Source: an uncultured Eubacteriales bacterium
GTDB lineage: Bacteria; Bacillota; Clostridia; Oscillospirales; CAG-272
DNA length: 64,000 nt
Reading direction: 5' to 3'
Assembly: GCA_900542425.1 (NCBI GenBank)
Contig: UQNQ01000005.1
Location: forward strand, 1-64,000
Part shown: one piece after another, positions 1 through 8,279 of the stretch
Numbering within the stretch: the first letter of the stretch is position 1
Layout: the number at the start of each line of letters is the position of its first letter
Position numbers and translations under genes: made by a program
Notes under the pieces: generated by a model
What the model saw: the letters and a program-made list of their open reading frames with translations, nothing else
Database searches by the model: none
Told to the model about the DNA's origin: nothing

Positions 1-9
1 TAAAAGTGA

Positions 10-339
10 AATCGGAAGATTACGAAGCATTTTGCCAGAACTGTGAAGTTGAACGAAAAAATATTTTGTTTTTTGGGGGAAATTTCTTTTGAAATTTATC
101 TATATCACGGTTTAATCATGTATCTTCTCCGAAATCCTTCAGGATATTGTAAGATTGATATTTTATATTTAATAATTACATTTGTTTTGACAATTTTAAT
201 TTCTTTTATTATGCATAAATTCGGAAAAATTGTTCATGAAAACTGCTTGAGAATGTTGCAATGGATAAAAATTCATTCCAGAAAAATAAAAAATAGCACG
301 GATGAAAATCGGTCATGTATGAGGAGAGAAAAAGTATGA
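10..339 (+). pseudogene. C-terminal fragment of an acyltransferase-3-like membrane protein
   Basis: The frame is open from base 10 to the stop at 337-339, but the same frame has stops at bases 1 and 7, so only the tail of a protein is present. The motif FLGEISFEIYLYHG followed by a hydrophobic segment resembles the C-terminal end of integral-membrane O-acyltransferases of the acyltransferase 3 family, which acetylate cell-surface sugars. The only start in frame (GTG at 43) has no ribosome binding site. Either the gene is frameshifted or truncated, or the real gene enters from the left in another frame; the window edge prevents a decision. Its stop overlaps the next start as ATGA, which implies translational coupling to the O-acetyltransferase downstream and a shared glycan-modifying role (inference). 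Confidence 0.5.
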
Positions 340-920
340 CGGAAAGAGAAAAGATGCTATCCGGTGAGTTATATGATTGCGGAGATCCGGAGCTTTTGAC
401 GCAATGGCACAAAGCGAAAAATTTGATAAGAGAATATAATGCGTTGGCTTCTGAAAATTTAGAAGAAAAAGAAAAAATACTTTGTCAGTTGTTAGGGGGA
501 AAAGGGAAAAATCTCTGGATTACTTCCCCTTTTTACGTGGATTACGGGAATAATATATATTTTGGAAACAATTGCGAAGTAAATATGAATTGTACTTTTT
601 TGGATGACAATAAAATAACCATCGGCGATAATGCTTTGATTGCCCCGAATGTTCAGATCTATACTGCTTTTCATCCTACCAATGCGAAAGATAGGTTTGG
701 TTTGCCAAAGGAGGATGGGACATTTGAATTTTGCAAAACAAAAACAGCTCCCGTTACCATAGGGAACAATGTATGGATTGGCGGAGGAGCGATCATATTG
801 CCGGGAGTCACCATTGGTGACAATGTGGTAATCGGAGCGGGAAGCGTGGTTACCAAAGATATTCCGGACAATAAAATCGCTTACGGCAATCCATGCAGAG
901 TCATGAGAGACAACAGATAA
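336..920 (+). CDS. Maltose/galactoside O-acetyltransferase-like hexapeptide protein
   Basis: About 194 residues, the usual length of Maa/LacA-type acetyl-CoA:sugar O-acetyltransferases. The N-terminal part ([14 protein letters not shown], then a helical region to about residue 60) is the typical maltose-acetyltransferase cap. It is followed by a left-handed beta-helix of hexapeptide repeats ([41 protein letters not shown]). AFHP near the middle carries the expected catalytic histidine. I chose ATG 336 over the upstream ATG 315 because GAGGAG lies 9-14 bases before it and because it forms an ATGA overlap with the preceding gene. In the cytosol it would acetylate a sugar or sugar-nucleotide hydroxyl; the true acceptor is unknown. 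Confidence 0.88.
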   Translation: MTEREKMLSGELYDCGDPELLTQWHKAKNLIREYNALASENLEEKEKILCQLLGGKGKNLWITSPFYVDYGNNIYFGNNCEVNMNCTFLDDNKITIGDNALIAPNVQIYTAFHPTNAKDRFGLPKEDGTFEFCKTKTAPVTIGNNVWIGGGAIILPGVTIGDNVVIGAGSVVTKDIPDNKIAYGNPCRVMRDNR

Positions 921-944
921 ATACAACAGAAAGATTTGATTTGA

Positions 945-1832
945 ATGGGTGAACAAACTTCTACAAAAACAAACATTAATTGGTTCCCGGGCCATATGGC
1001 GAAAACGAGGCGGATGATTGCCGAAAATTTGAAAGATGTTGACGTAGTTTTTGAACTTCTGGATGCCAGAATTCCGCAAAGTTCCGAAAATCCGGAAATC
1101 GCAGGCTTGACGGCGGGGAAACCTCGGCTTACCCTTCTTTCTAAGACTTCTCTTGCCGATCCTTTGGTGACAGAGAACTGGAAAGTCTATTTCCACAGTG
1201 TACAGCGCCCCTGTATTTTTTATGATTGCCGTACCGGAGAAGGTATTTCCGAGATCGCTCCGGCAATGAGACGGTTGTGTGCGGATAAATTGCAGAAATA
1301 TAAGGAACGCGGCATGAAGGGCAGAAAACTGAAAGCGATGATTGTCGGAATCCCCAATGTGGGGAAAAGCTCTCTTATCAATCGTCTTTCTGCGGCCAAT
1401 AAAGCAAAGGTGGAGGATAGACCTGGTGTCACGCTGAATAAGCAGTGGGTAGCGACATCCCTCGGCTTTGATCTTCTTGATATGCCGGGTGTGCTTTGGC
1501 CGAAATTCGGTGATCGGACGATCGGGGAAAATCTGGCTTTGACAGGAGCGATCCGGGACGAGATCATGGATACGGAAATGCTGGCAGCGGTACTTTGCAG
1601 CAGGCTGCGCGGACCGTATTTGAATCTTTTTTGTGAAAGATATCGCTTGAATCCGGAAGAAATCGAATCGTTAACGAGCGATGAGCTTGTTGCGGCTGTC
1701 GGTCGTCGGCGCGGATTTCTTGTCTCCGGCGGAGAGGTGGATTTTTTACGTACTGCGGGAATGTTGCTCGATGAGTTCCGGGCCGGCAAAATCGGACGCA
1801 TCACGTTGGAATTCCCGGAAAAAGCTCCTTGA
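945..1832 (+). CDS. rbgA: Ribosome biogenesis GTPase RbgA (YlqF)
   Basis: This 295-residue protein has the circularly permuted GTPase order of the YlqF/YawG family. NWFPGHMAKTRR is at the N terminus, a G4-like segment at residues 66-69, the P-loop GIPNVGKSS near 137-145, a G2 threonine in PGVTLNKQW, and G3 DMPG near 180. RbgA completes the 50S subunit in Bacillus and GTP hydrolysis releases it. The G4 motif, normally NKxD, reads SKTS here, so the two guanine-specifying side chains are missing (see findings). A rare histidine-free catalytic arrangement is normal for this family. It is followed by rnhB and yraN, a neighbourhood common in Firmicutes. No strong ribosome binding site precedes ATG 945. 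Confidence 0.93.
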   Translation: MGEQTSTKTNINWFPGHMAKTRRMIAENLKDVDVVFELLDARIPQSSENPEIAGLTAGKPRLTLLSKTSLADPLVTENWKVYFHSVQRPCIFYDCRTGEGISEIAPAMRRLCADKLQKYKERGMKGRKLKAMIVGIPNVGKSSLINRLSAANKAKVEDRPGVTLNKQWVATSLGFDLLDMPGVLWPKFGDRTIGENLALTGAIRDEIMDTEMLAAVLCSRLRGPYLNLFCERYRLNPEEIESLTSDELVAAVGRRRGFLVSGGEVDFLRTAGMLLDEFRAGKIGRITLEFPEKAP

Positions 1833-2107
1833 AAACCTTTCGGAAAGGAGCCGGCATGAGAGTATGTTGTATTGACGGACAAAATATGGAAGTGAAAAGA
1901 TTTTTTTAGGGTTTGCGCTCTTTTTTGGTATGAGTGCTGTTTTTTCAGGCTGAATATGAGTGGACGTTCCCGCCCGCGGCTTTGTTTTGTAGGTTGCCGT
2001 ATGAATGGCAAATAGAATATTGTTTGTCGCAGAAGTTCGAGGCAGATATGAGGACGGGGCAAAATGGAAAGAAGGATAAGCGGACAGCGCGCTTTTTGGA
2101 AAGGGAT

Positions 2108-2722
2108 ATGCTTGAATTTACGTATGAAAAGGAATGCTTAGCGGCGGGATATTCCGCTGTCTGCGGAATTGATGAGGCGGGACGCGGACCGCTTGCCGGA
2201 AATGTTGTTGCGGCGGCGGTGATTCTGCCCGAGGATTTTATTGCTCCGGAACTGAATGACTCCAAAAAACTTTCAGCAAAAAAACGCGAAATGCTGTATG
2301 AGCTGATTACGCAAAGAGCAATTTATGCGATCGCATGGGCAACGCCTTCTGAAATCGATGAATTGAATATTCTGAATGCGACCATGCTGGCGATGAACCG
2401 TGCGACAGCGGCGCTTCCCGTGCCTGCGGATTTTGCCTTAATCGACGGCAATACGGCGCGGGGATTTTCCATTCCAACGAAAACCATTGTCGGCGGGGAC
2501 GCAAAATGTCCGTCGATTGCGGCGGCGTCGATTCTTGCCAAGGTGACCAGAGACAGGCAGTGCGAGGCGTTGGACCTGCAGTATCCGGAATACGGCTTTG
2601 CGCGGCATAAAGGCTATCCGACAAAGGAACATCGGGAAAAAGTCATTGCGCTTGGTCCGTGTCCTGCGCATAGGCTTAGCTTTTTGTCGTTTGTGAAACG
2701 GGCTGAACATGAAAAACCGTGA
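2108..2722 (+). CDS. rnhB: Ribonuclease HII
   Basis: RNase HII removes RNA from RNA/DNA hybrids and single ribonucleotides misincorporated in DNA. The hallmark GIDEAGRGPLAG lies near residues 20-31, with later acidic residues in ALIDGN and the ASILAKVTRD and HKGYPTKEH motifs, all typical of type 2 RNase H. The frame is open from 1934, but I start at ATG 2108 because GGAAAGG lies just upstream and the resulting 204 residues match the family; the extra 58 residues of the long form have no family counterpart. ATG 2048 is a less likely alternative. The gene overlaps yraN by 14 bases, which implies co-transcription with rbgA upstream and yraN downstream. Confidence 0.94.
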   Translation: MLEFTYEKECLAAGYSAVCGIDEAGRGPLAGNVVAAAVILPEDFIAPELNDSKKLSAKKREMLYELITQRAIYAIAWATPSEIDELNILNATMLAMNRATAALPVPADFALIDGNTARGFSIPTKTIVGGDAKCPSIAAASILAKVTRDRQCEALDLQYPEYGFARHKGYPTKEHREKVIALGPCPAHRLSFLSFVKRAEHEKP

Positions 2723-3092
2723 AATCGGAACTGCCGGTGAGACACTTGCGTGTCAGTATCTCGTTTCCCGCGGTTACTCGATCATCTGCCGAAATTATCG
2801 AAGCGGGCATCTGGAAACCGATATCATCTGTGAAAATAACACCCATATTTTGTTTGTAGAGGTAAAAAGCCGGATAGACATTGGGATTCCTTCTAAGTTC
2901 GGAAGACCGGGGGCTGCCGTAAATGCGAGAAAAAGACGGTACATAACGGCATGCGCGGAAGAATATATTTATAAAAACAAGCCGAAAAAACAACCGCGCA
3001 TTGACGTAATTGAGGTATATTTAAAGCGCAGTGGAGAAAATTACATCCTTGCGGAGCGGGGAATCCGGCATATCGAAAATGCTCTTTGTTAA
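2709..3092 (+). CDS. YraN/UPF0102 family endonuclease-like protein
   Basis: A 127-residue member of the UPF0102 family, which has a restriction-endonuclease-like fold. GTAGETLACQYLVSRGY at the N terminus, RNYRSGHLETDII, and FVEVKSR near residue 50 match the family pattern of a glutamate, then E-x-D, then E-x-K as a possible nuclease centre. The biochemical role of the family is not settled; a link to DNA processing or uptake is inferred from the fold. It begins inside the end of rnhB, the classic arrangement for this gene, so translational coupling is likely. Confidence 0.88.
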   Translation: MKNREIGTAGETLACQYLVSRGYSIICRNYRSGHLETDIICENNTHILFVEVKSRIDIGIPSKFGRPGAAVNARKRRYITACAEEYIYKNKPKKQPRIDVIEVYLKRSGENYILAERGIRHIENALC

Positions 3093-3119
3093 AAGAGAAA
3101 TCCGAAACGGAGGCTTTTT

Positions 3120-4049
3120 ATGAAGCTGTTTGATTTGCATTGCGATACTCCTTTTGAGCTATATAAAAAACAGACAGAACTCGAGGATAATCAGCTGCAT
3201 ATTTCCTTGAAAAAGGCGGAAATTTATACAAAATATGCTCAAATTATGGCGATCTGGACACAGCATTCTTTGGAAAATGAGCAGGCGTGGACACAGTTCC
3301 ATGCGATTTACAAGGATTTTTTATCCAAAATACCTTCCGAGAAGGCGGCACTTTGTCTATCGGCAGAAGATTTCCGGAATGCGGAAAAAGCGGGGAAACG
3401 GCAGTTCTTTCTTGCGGTGGAAGGGGCCAGTCTTCTTTCCGGAAAAGCGGAACGTCTTCGTGAGCTGTATGCACTTGGTGTCCGATTCCTTACACTGGTA
3501 TGGAGAGATGCTGATCTTATCGGCGGCGCGTTCAATACAGATATGCCTTTGACGCCGTTTGGCAGAGAAGTGGTAGAGATGTGTTTTTCACTTGGTATTA
3601 CGGTTGATCTTTCCCATGCTTCGGATGCCGTTACGGAAGAATGTCTGGCGCTTTCCGAGAAGGCAGGACGACCGGTGATTGCTACACATTCCAACAGCCG
3701 TGCCGTATGTGCGCATCCACGGAATCTTTCGGACGATGCGGCAAAAAAAATCGCCGCATGCGGCGGACTGATTGGAGTCAGCATGGCGCCGCAGCATCTT
3801 GACGCTCCGGGAGAAGCCAATGTGCAGAGCGTCTGCCGCCATATTCTGCATTATCTGGAGCTTGGAATCGGCGAACACCTTGCCTTGGGCTGCGACTTTG
3901 ATGGAATTGACAAAACGCCTGCAGGCGTCCGGAATCTTTCACAGCTTCCGAGAATTGCGGAGGCGCTGTTGAAAATAGGGATCCCGCCGACAACCGTGCA
4001 GGCGATATTTTATGAAAACGCGGCAAAGTTTATCTCTACCAATCTGTAA
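3120..4049 (+). CDS. Membrane dipeptidase (peptidase family M19)
   Basis: This 309-residue protein matches renal-dipeptidase-like zinc enzymes that hydrolyse dipeptides, including some with a D-residue. The metal ligands are visible: H7-x-D9 in LFDLHCDTP, the bridging glutamate in AVEGAS near residue 102, histidines in ATHSNSRAV and CAHPRNLSDD near 190-205, and the aspartate of GCDFDGID near 263. There is no signal peptide, so it is probably cytoplasmic, as for many Firmicute homologues that work on wall-peptide or nutrient dipeptides. A clear CGGAGG lies about seven bases before ATG 3120. It follows yraN by 27 bases and could share its transcript. Confidence 0.92.
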   Translation: MKLFDLHCDTPFELYKKQTELEDNQLHISLKKAEIYTKYAQIMAIWTQHSLENEQAWTQFHAIYKDFLSKIPSEKAALCLSAEDFRNAEKAGKRQFFLAVEGASLLSGKAERLRELYALGVRFLTLVWRDADLIGGAFNTDMPLTPFGREVVEMCFSLGITVDLSHASDAVTEECLALSEKAGRPVIATHSNSRAVCAHPRNLSDDAAKKIAACGGLIGVSMAPQHLDAPGEANVQSVCRHILHYLELGIGEHLALGCDFDGIDKTPAGVRNLSQLPRIAEALLKIGIPPTTVQAIFYENAAKFISTNL

Positions 4050-4087
4050 TGACAGATTCCTTTTTGACACACAGAAAAAAGAAACGC

Positions 4088-4639
4088 TTATTTGTCGGAG
4101 TACTCCGACGCAATCGAACGAAACGCGGAAAGAAGTGCTTCTCCGTCAGTGGCGCTCATGACGAGAATGACGATATTTCCGGCTGTATCTACATAGACGT
4201 TATCTTCGGGAAGGCCTGTGCAAACCCATTTCATCGGATCGGCATTTTTACGAATGGTCTCGGCAAGCGCGTCTACGTCCTGTTCCGGCTTGGCCTGAAT
4301 CAGGCAGAGAGAATAGGTTGTCGGATTCATGCTTGCTTCCGACGCGATGGCACGCTCAAATTCGATATCGGATTTCCCGAGAAAATATTCGCAGTTGCTG
4401 CTGTTTATTTCTGTGGTTACAAGATAGTTGTCAAAACTAAAAGAATCCGGATCAGGAACCGGGGCGTTAATGAGTGCTGTCAGATTTTTGCTGTAACTTC
4501 CGTTTTGATAAACGGCCGAGAGGATTTCTTCGAGTGACATATCGGAAAATGCTTTTGCCGGCCCCTCTTTTGTTTCACAGGAAGTAAACAGCAGAGCGGT
4601 AAGTGAAAGAACAAGAACGATTGCAAACATTTTTTTCAT
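4088..4639 (-). CDS. DUF4358 lipoprotein
   Basis: A 183-residue predicted lipoprotein. The N terminus MKKMFAIVLVLSLTALLFTSC is a lipobox signal peptide with the lipidated cysteine at position 21, so the protein should sit on the outer face of the membrane. The rest, with MSLEEILSAVYQ, a block of short alternating strands and ALLSAFRSIASEY near the end, matches the DUF4358 family found in Clostridia, whose function is unknown. GGAGG lies about ten bases before the start. The gene converges with the dipeptidase and lies downstream of the DUF1540 gene, but a terminator-like hairpin (4756-4779) separates those two. Confidence 0.85.
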   Translation of the reverse strand: MKKMFAIVLVLSLTALLFTSCETKEGPAKAFSDMSLEEILSAVYQNGSYSKNLTALINAPVPDPDSFSFDNYLVTTEINSSNCEYFLGKSDIEFERAIASEASMNPTTYSLCLIQAKPEQDVDALAETIRKNADPMKWVCTGLPEDNVYVDTAGNIVILVMSATDGEALLSAFRSIASEYSDK

Positions 4640-4755
4640 GATAACAATACCTCCGATTGCTTGTGTTTTTTATCATTTCATAGTGGAAGGCGCTATGAGA
4701 CGGTTCCTTTCTTTGTCGTTTGTTTTCCTTTGAAAACTCACCTGGAATATAAAAA

Positions 4756-4779
4756 GCGGAAAAGCATTTGCTTTTCCGC
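4756..4779 (-). terminator. Terminator of the DUF1540 gene
   Basis: An 11-base perfect stem with a 2-base loop, followed on the minus strand by five T residues. It sits eight bases past the DUF1540 stop, so it ends that transcript before the DUF4358 gene. Confidence 0.8.
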
Positions 4780-4786
4780 CTCAAAT

Positions 4787-4981
4787 TCAAACCGTTTTCT
4801 GCTTGAAGGTTGCACAAACGGTATCCGTGCAGGAGGTCGCGTAGCTGGGACCGACGTTGATTTTTTCCGCTGTGCAATGACATACGCCGTCGTGATAAAC
4901 ACAGTTGGTAACGTCGCACGAAACGCCCTTGTTGCATTTACAGGTTTTACATGTCTTCTCGGTGGAGGTGTCTGCGTTCAT
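4787..4981 (-). CDS. DUF1540 cysteine-rich small protein
   Basis: A 64-residue protein with ten cysteines. The core SCDVTNCVYHDGVCHCTAEKI followed by INVG and a later C-x4-C is the DUF1540 pattern, a small metal-binding-like domain common in Clostridia and Bacillus, often linked to sporulation or stress, with no settled function. The extra N-terminal CKTCKC adds a second cysteine cluster. No consensus ribosome binding site is visible next to ATG 4981; instead a perfect 8-base hairpin (4998-5017) lies just upstream, which could matter for its expression. Confidence 0.85.
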   Translation of the reverse strand: MNADTSTEKTCKTCKCNKGVSCDVTNCVYHDGVCHCTAEKINVGPSYATSCTDTVCATFKQKTV

Positions 4982-4997
4982 GATGATAAACCGAATT

Positions 4998-5017
4998 CCG
5001 TTCCGGAATCGGAACGG
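4998..5017 (-). promoter_or_regulatory. Hairpin just upstream of the DUF1540 start
   Basis: CCGTTCCG and CGGAACGG form a perfect 8-base stem with a GAAT/ATTC loop, 17-36 bases before the DUF1540 ATG. There is no T-run, so it is not a terminator. It could be a leader structure or operator. The rest of the gene-free stretch 4982-5298 shows no gene. Confidence 0.45.
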
Positions 5018-5298
5018 AGAAATCCTTTCAATCGAAATAACAGTTCCAAAAAAGCTTCCGTCCGCTTTTCAGGCAGGAGCTTTTCCGGTATCGGCAGGAA
5101 TGAAGTTGAAAAATCCAACATGTTTTGCCGTTTTGACGTACCGTATCTTATCAAATATTATATAAGACAGAGCCGTCGGATTTATTTTGTGCCAAGCATG
5201 GTGCGCCTATACGCCGATAGGCTGATTTTCCTTTAAAATTTATACTGCGCTGAAACTAAAAAATAAAAAAACGGATGGAAAGGGTTTAGACGATATTC

Positions 5299-6060
5299 AT
5301 GTCTCTTTATGTAATCGGAGATCCGCATCTTTCCCTGTCCTGTGAAAAGCCGATGGATATTTTCGGTGCGCGCTGGACCGGATATGTGGAAAAACTCAGT
5401 GACGGATGGAAAAAACAGGTGTCGGATGACGATACCATCGTACTTGCCGGTGATATTTCTTGGGCAATGACAACAGACGAAGCCAAGGCAGATTTTGATT
5501 TTATCGAATCATTGCCGGGGGAAAAAATTCTGCTCAAGGGGAATCACGACTATTGGTGGCAAACCATGTCTAAGCTGGAGGATTTTATTCGGCAGAATGG
5601 GTATCGTACCATACGGTTTTTGCATAACAATGCGTATGAAACCAATGAATTTATTATCTGCGGATCCCGTGGATGGTATACGGATGACAAAACACCGCCG
5701 ATCAGAGGAGCGGACGCCTCTAAAATTATTGCAAGAGAGGTTCAGCGGCTCGGTATGAGTCTTGCCTGCGGCACCGCATTGCGGGATGCTGCAAGAGAGC
5801 GCGGTGAGGAAAAGGAAATTTTGGCATTCCTTCATTTTCCTCCGATCTTCAAGGGTTATCTTTGCGATGAGATCATCCTTGAGCTTTATCGGAAGGGTGT
5901 GGAGCGGTGTTTTGCAGGGCACATTCACGGAAAATACGATGCTCCGGCAGTTCTCCATTATTCCGATATCGATTTTTATCTGGTGTCAGCCGATTTTCTC
6001 ATGTTCGAACCAATGAAAATCGAGCCGCAAAAACGTATTTTACCAAAAAACAATGTATAA
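5299..6060 (+). CDS. Metallophosphoesterase (COG1768-like)
   Basis: A 253-residue calcineurin-like phosphoesterase. The metal-binding blocks appear in the usual order: D-x-H in VIGDPHLS (residues 5-12), VLAGDISW near 49, LKGNHDYWW near 77, a lone histidine in LHFPP near 176, and FAGHIHGKYD near 204. It has no signal peptide or membrane segment, so it is cytosolic. The closest group I recognise is the predicted-phosphohydrolase family COG1768, whose substrate is unknown. The ribosome binding site (GAAAGG about 13 bases upstream) is distant. It is a single gene, since tig has its own promoter. Confidence 0.9.
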   Translation: MSLYVIGDPHLSLSCEKPMDIFGARWTGYVEKLSDGWKKQVSDDDTIVLAGDISWAMTTDEAKADFDFIESLPGEKILLKGNHDYWWQTMSKLEDFIRQNGYRTIRFLHNNAYETNEFIICGSRGWYTDDKTPPIRGADASKIIAREVQRLGMSLACGTALRDAARERGEEKEILAFLHFPPIFKGYLCDEIILELYRKGVERCFAGHIHGKYDAPAVLHYSDIDFYLVSADFLMFEPMKIEPQKRILPKNNV

Positions 6061-6075
6061 AATCACCTGAAAATG

Positions 6076-6104
6076 TTGACATTTTTTGTGGAAAATGATA
6101 TAGT
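6076..6104 (+). promoter_or_regulatory. Promoter of tig
   Basis: TTGACA, a 17-base spacer and TATAGT: near-consensus for the main vegetative sigma factor, about 55 bases before the trigger factor start. Confidence 0.85.
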
Positions 6105-6158
6105 AAATAATGTATGTAAAAATAAATTGTTGTGTGAAAAAAACACTACGGAGGAACC

Positions 6159-7544
6159 ATGAAACTGTTAAATACTGCCGAGATCGGCAAAAATCAGAAA
6201 GAACTCGAAATTTTCATCGATCATGAAACCTTCGAGACAGAATGCGAAAAGGCATATCGGAAAAATGTTGCGAAATTCAATATTCCCGGTTTTCGCAAAG
6301 GCAAAGCGCCGAGAAAAATGATTGAAAGAATGTATGGCGCGGGGGTATTCTATGAGGAAGCCATTAATGCGCTTCTGCCCACGGCTTATCCTGAAGCGGT
6401 AAAAGAGGCGGGGCTTGAGGCGGTAAGCCGTCCAGAAATCGATATCAAATCCTTAGACGAGGACGGCGTTGTGATTACGGCGAAGGTTTATGTCAAACCG
6501 GAAATTACAGTGAAGGAATATAAGGGACTGAAAGCGACAAGGGAAAAGGTTGAAATTACGGAAGATGCGGTAAATGCCGAAATTGACCGTGTCCGTGAAC
6601 GTAACGCACGTGAAATTGAAATCAGCGACCGTCCGGCAGCAAAGGACGACGAGGTGATTTTTGATTTTGACGGATATGTCGACGACAAGCCGTTTGAGGG
6701 AGGCAAGGCGGAAAAATACCGCTTGAAGCTTGGCTCCGGTCAGTTTATTCCCGGATTTGAGGACCAGATGATCGGCAAGAACATTGGAGAGCATTTTGAT
6801 GTAGAGGTTACATTCCCGGAGGATTATCATGCGAAAGAGCTTGCCGGAAAAGCGGCAACATTCAAATGCTTGATTCATGAAATCAAAGTTTCCGAGCTGC
6901 CGGTGCTTGATGATGAATTTGTAAAAGACGTGTCCGAATTTGATACGGTGGATGAATACAAAGCCGATGTGAAGGCAAAACTCCAAGAGAGCGCAGATAA
7001 AACGGAAGATGCAAAAGTGGATGAGCAGCTTATGAGCGCACTTTGTGAAAACATCGAGGGTGAAATTCCCGAGGCAATGTTTGAGAATGAAGCGGAAAAC
7101 TGTGTGCGTGATTATGAAAATCGTCTGCGTTATCAGGGCATGGATCTTGATACGTTTATGAAATATACGGGACAGACGGTGGACACACTGAAAGCACAGT
7201 TCCGTCCACAGGCAGAAAAACAGGTGAAAACCCGTCTTGCGCTTGAATATGTTGCAAAAGTGGAGAATCTTACGGCAACGGAAGAGGATATTCAGGCGGA
7301 ATACCAGAAGATTGCGGATGCTTATGGCATTGAACTCGACAAGGTAAAAGAAAGCATTGAGGAAAAAGCGATCGCAGCGGATGTTGAAGTCGGCAAAGCG
7401 GCTCTCTTTGTTCGTGACAATGCCGTCATTTCCGATGCGTCAGAAGCACCTAAGAAAAGAGCTCCCAGAAAGAAAAAGGTTTCGGAAGTGGAACCTGAGG
7501 TCGTTTCAGAATCCGAAGAGAAAGAGACTGACACCGAAGCCTGA
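6159..7544 (+). CDS. tig: Trigger factor, ribosome-associated chaperone
   Basis: A 461-residue trigger factor. The ribosome-binding signature GFRKGKAPRKMIE lies near residues 46-58. The FKBP-type prolyl isomerase domain spans about 160-245 (DEVIFDFDGYVDDKPFEGG, GSGQFIPGFEDQMIG). A helical C-terminal chaperone domain runs to about 428. It binds at the polypeptide exit tunnel and shields nascent chains. After the chaperone domain there is an added tail of about 32 residues that goes from basic (KKRAPRKKK) to strongly acidic, which is not part of the core fold. GGAGG precedes ATG 6159. clpP and clpX follow, the common folding/degradation cluster. Confidence 0.97.
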   Translation: MKLLNTAEIGKNQKELEIFIDHETFETECEKAYRKNVAKFNIPGFRKGKAPRKMIERMYGAGVFYEEAINALLPTAYPEAVKEAGLEAVSRPEIDIKSLDEDGVVITAKVYVKPEITVKEYKGLKATREKVEITEDAVNAEIDRVRERNAREIEISDRPAAKDDEVIFDFDGYVDDKPFEGGKAEKYRLKLGSGQFIPGFEDQMIGKNIGEHFDVEVTFPEDYHAKELAGKAATFKCLIHEIKVSELPVLDDEFVKDVSEFDTVDEYKADVKAKLQESADKTEDAKVDEQLMSALCENIEGEIPEAMFENEAENCVRDYENRLRYQGMDLDTFMKYTGQTVDTLKAQFRPQAEKQVKTRLALEYVAKVENLTATEEDIQAEYQKIADAYGIELDKVKESIEEKAIAADVEVGKAALFVRDNAVISDASEAPKKRAPRKKKVSEVEPEVVSESEEKETDTEA

Positions 7545-7570
7545 GAAAGGCGAAATGATGGATGAAAAGA

Positions 7571-7603
7571 CAAATTCGCAGACGTTTTATCGCCTGCGAA
7601 TTT
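7571..7603 (+). terminator. Hairpin between tig and clpP
   Basis: CAAATTCGCAG pairs with CTGCGAATTTG over a loop of about 11 bases, followed by a weak T-rich stretch (GATTCTTGTTTTT). It could be a leaky terminator that lowers clpPX expression relative to tig. A second hairpin (GTTTTTCGC / GCGAAAAAC, about 7610-7635) follows. Confidence 0.5.
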
Positions 7604-7684
7604 GATTCTTGTTTTTCGCCATTGCCGCGAAAAACATTTTAATTTAGATGGAGCGTCCCGAAAGGACGGTAAAGGAGGATTCAT

Positions 7685-8269
7685 ATGGCACTGGTACCAA
7701 TGGTTGTGGAACAAACGAGCCGCGGAGAGCGCTCGTATGATATTTATTCAAGACTGTTGAATGACAGAATTGTTTTTCTGGCTGACGAGGTAAACGATGT
7801 TACGGCATCTCTTGTCGTTGCGCAGCTTTTGTTTCTTGAGTCGCAGGATCCGGATAAGGATATCAGCCTTTATATCAACAGTCCTGGCGGTTCCATTACT
7901 GCCGGTATGGCAATTTACGATACGATGAATTATATCAAATGCGACGTTTCAACGATCTGCATCGGCATGGCGGCGAGTATGGGCGCGTTTCTGCTTGCAG
8001 CGGGAGCTCCCGGCAAGCGACTTGCGCTTCCCAACAGTGAGATTATGATTCATCAGCCTTTGGGTGGTATGCAGGGGCAGGCGACGGATATTAAGATTCA
8101 TGCGGATAGAATTATCCGCATCCGTCAGACTCTCAACGAAATTTTATCGAAAGTAACGGGGAAGCCTGTCGAGCAGATTGCTAAGGATACCGACCGCGAT
8201 AATTTCTTATCTGCTGAAGAGGCAAGAGAATACGGATTGATTGATAAGGTAATCGATAAGAGAATTTGA
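7685..8269 (+). CDS. clpP: ATP-dependent Clp protease proteolytic subunit
   Basis: A 194-residue serine protease subunit that assembles as two heptameric rings and degrades proteins fed by ClpX. The N terminus [21 protein letters not shown] is typical. [17 protein letters not shown] precedes the catalytic serine in [14 protein letters not shown] (about residue 98). The histidine is in MIHQPLGG (about 123) and the aspartate in KDTDRDNF (about 172). AAAGGAGG lies upstream of ATG 7685, and clpX follows after ten bases. Confidence 0.98.
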   Translation: MALVPMVVEQTSRGERSYDIYSRLLNDRIVFLADEVNDVTASLVVAQLLFLESQDPDKDISLYINSPGGSITAGMAIYDTMNYIKCDVSTICIGMAASMGAFLLAAGAPGKRLALPNSEIMIHQPLGGMQGQATDIKIHADRIIRIRQTLNEILSKVTGKPVEQIAKDTDRDNFLSAEEAREYGLIDKVIDKRI

Positions 8270-8279
8270 GGTGAGGTCT

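Noticed and set aside
4661..5236. 191-codon plus-strand frame over the DUF1540 gene
   Set aside because: It has no ribosome binding site or motif, and the opposite strand encodes the recognisable DUF1540 protein.
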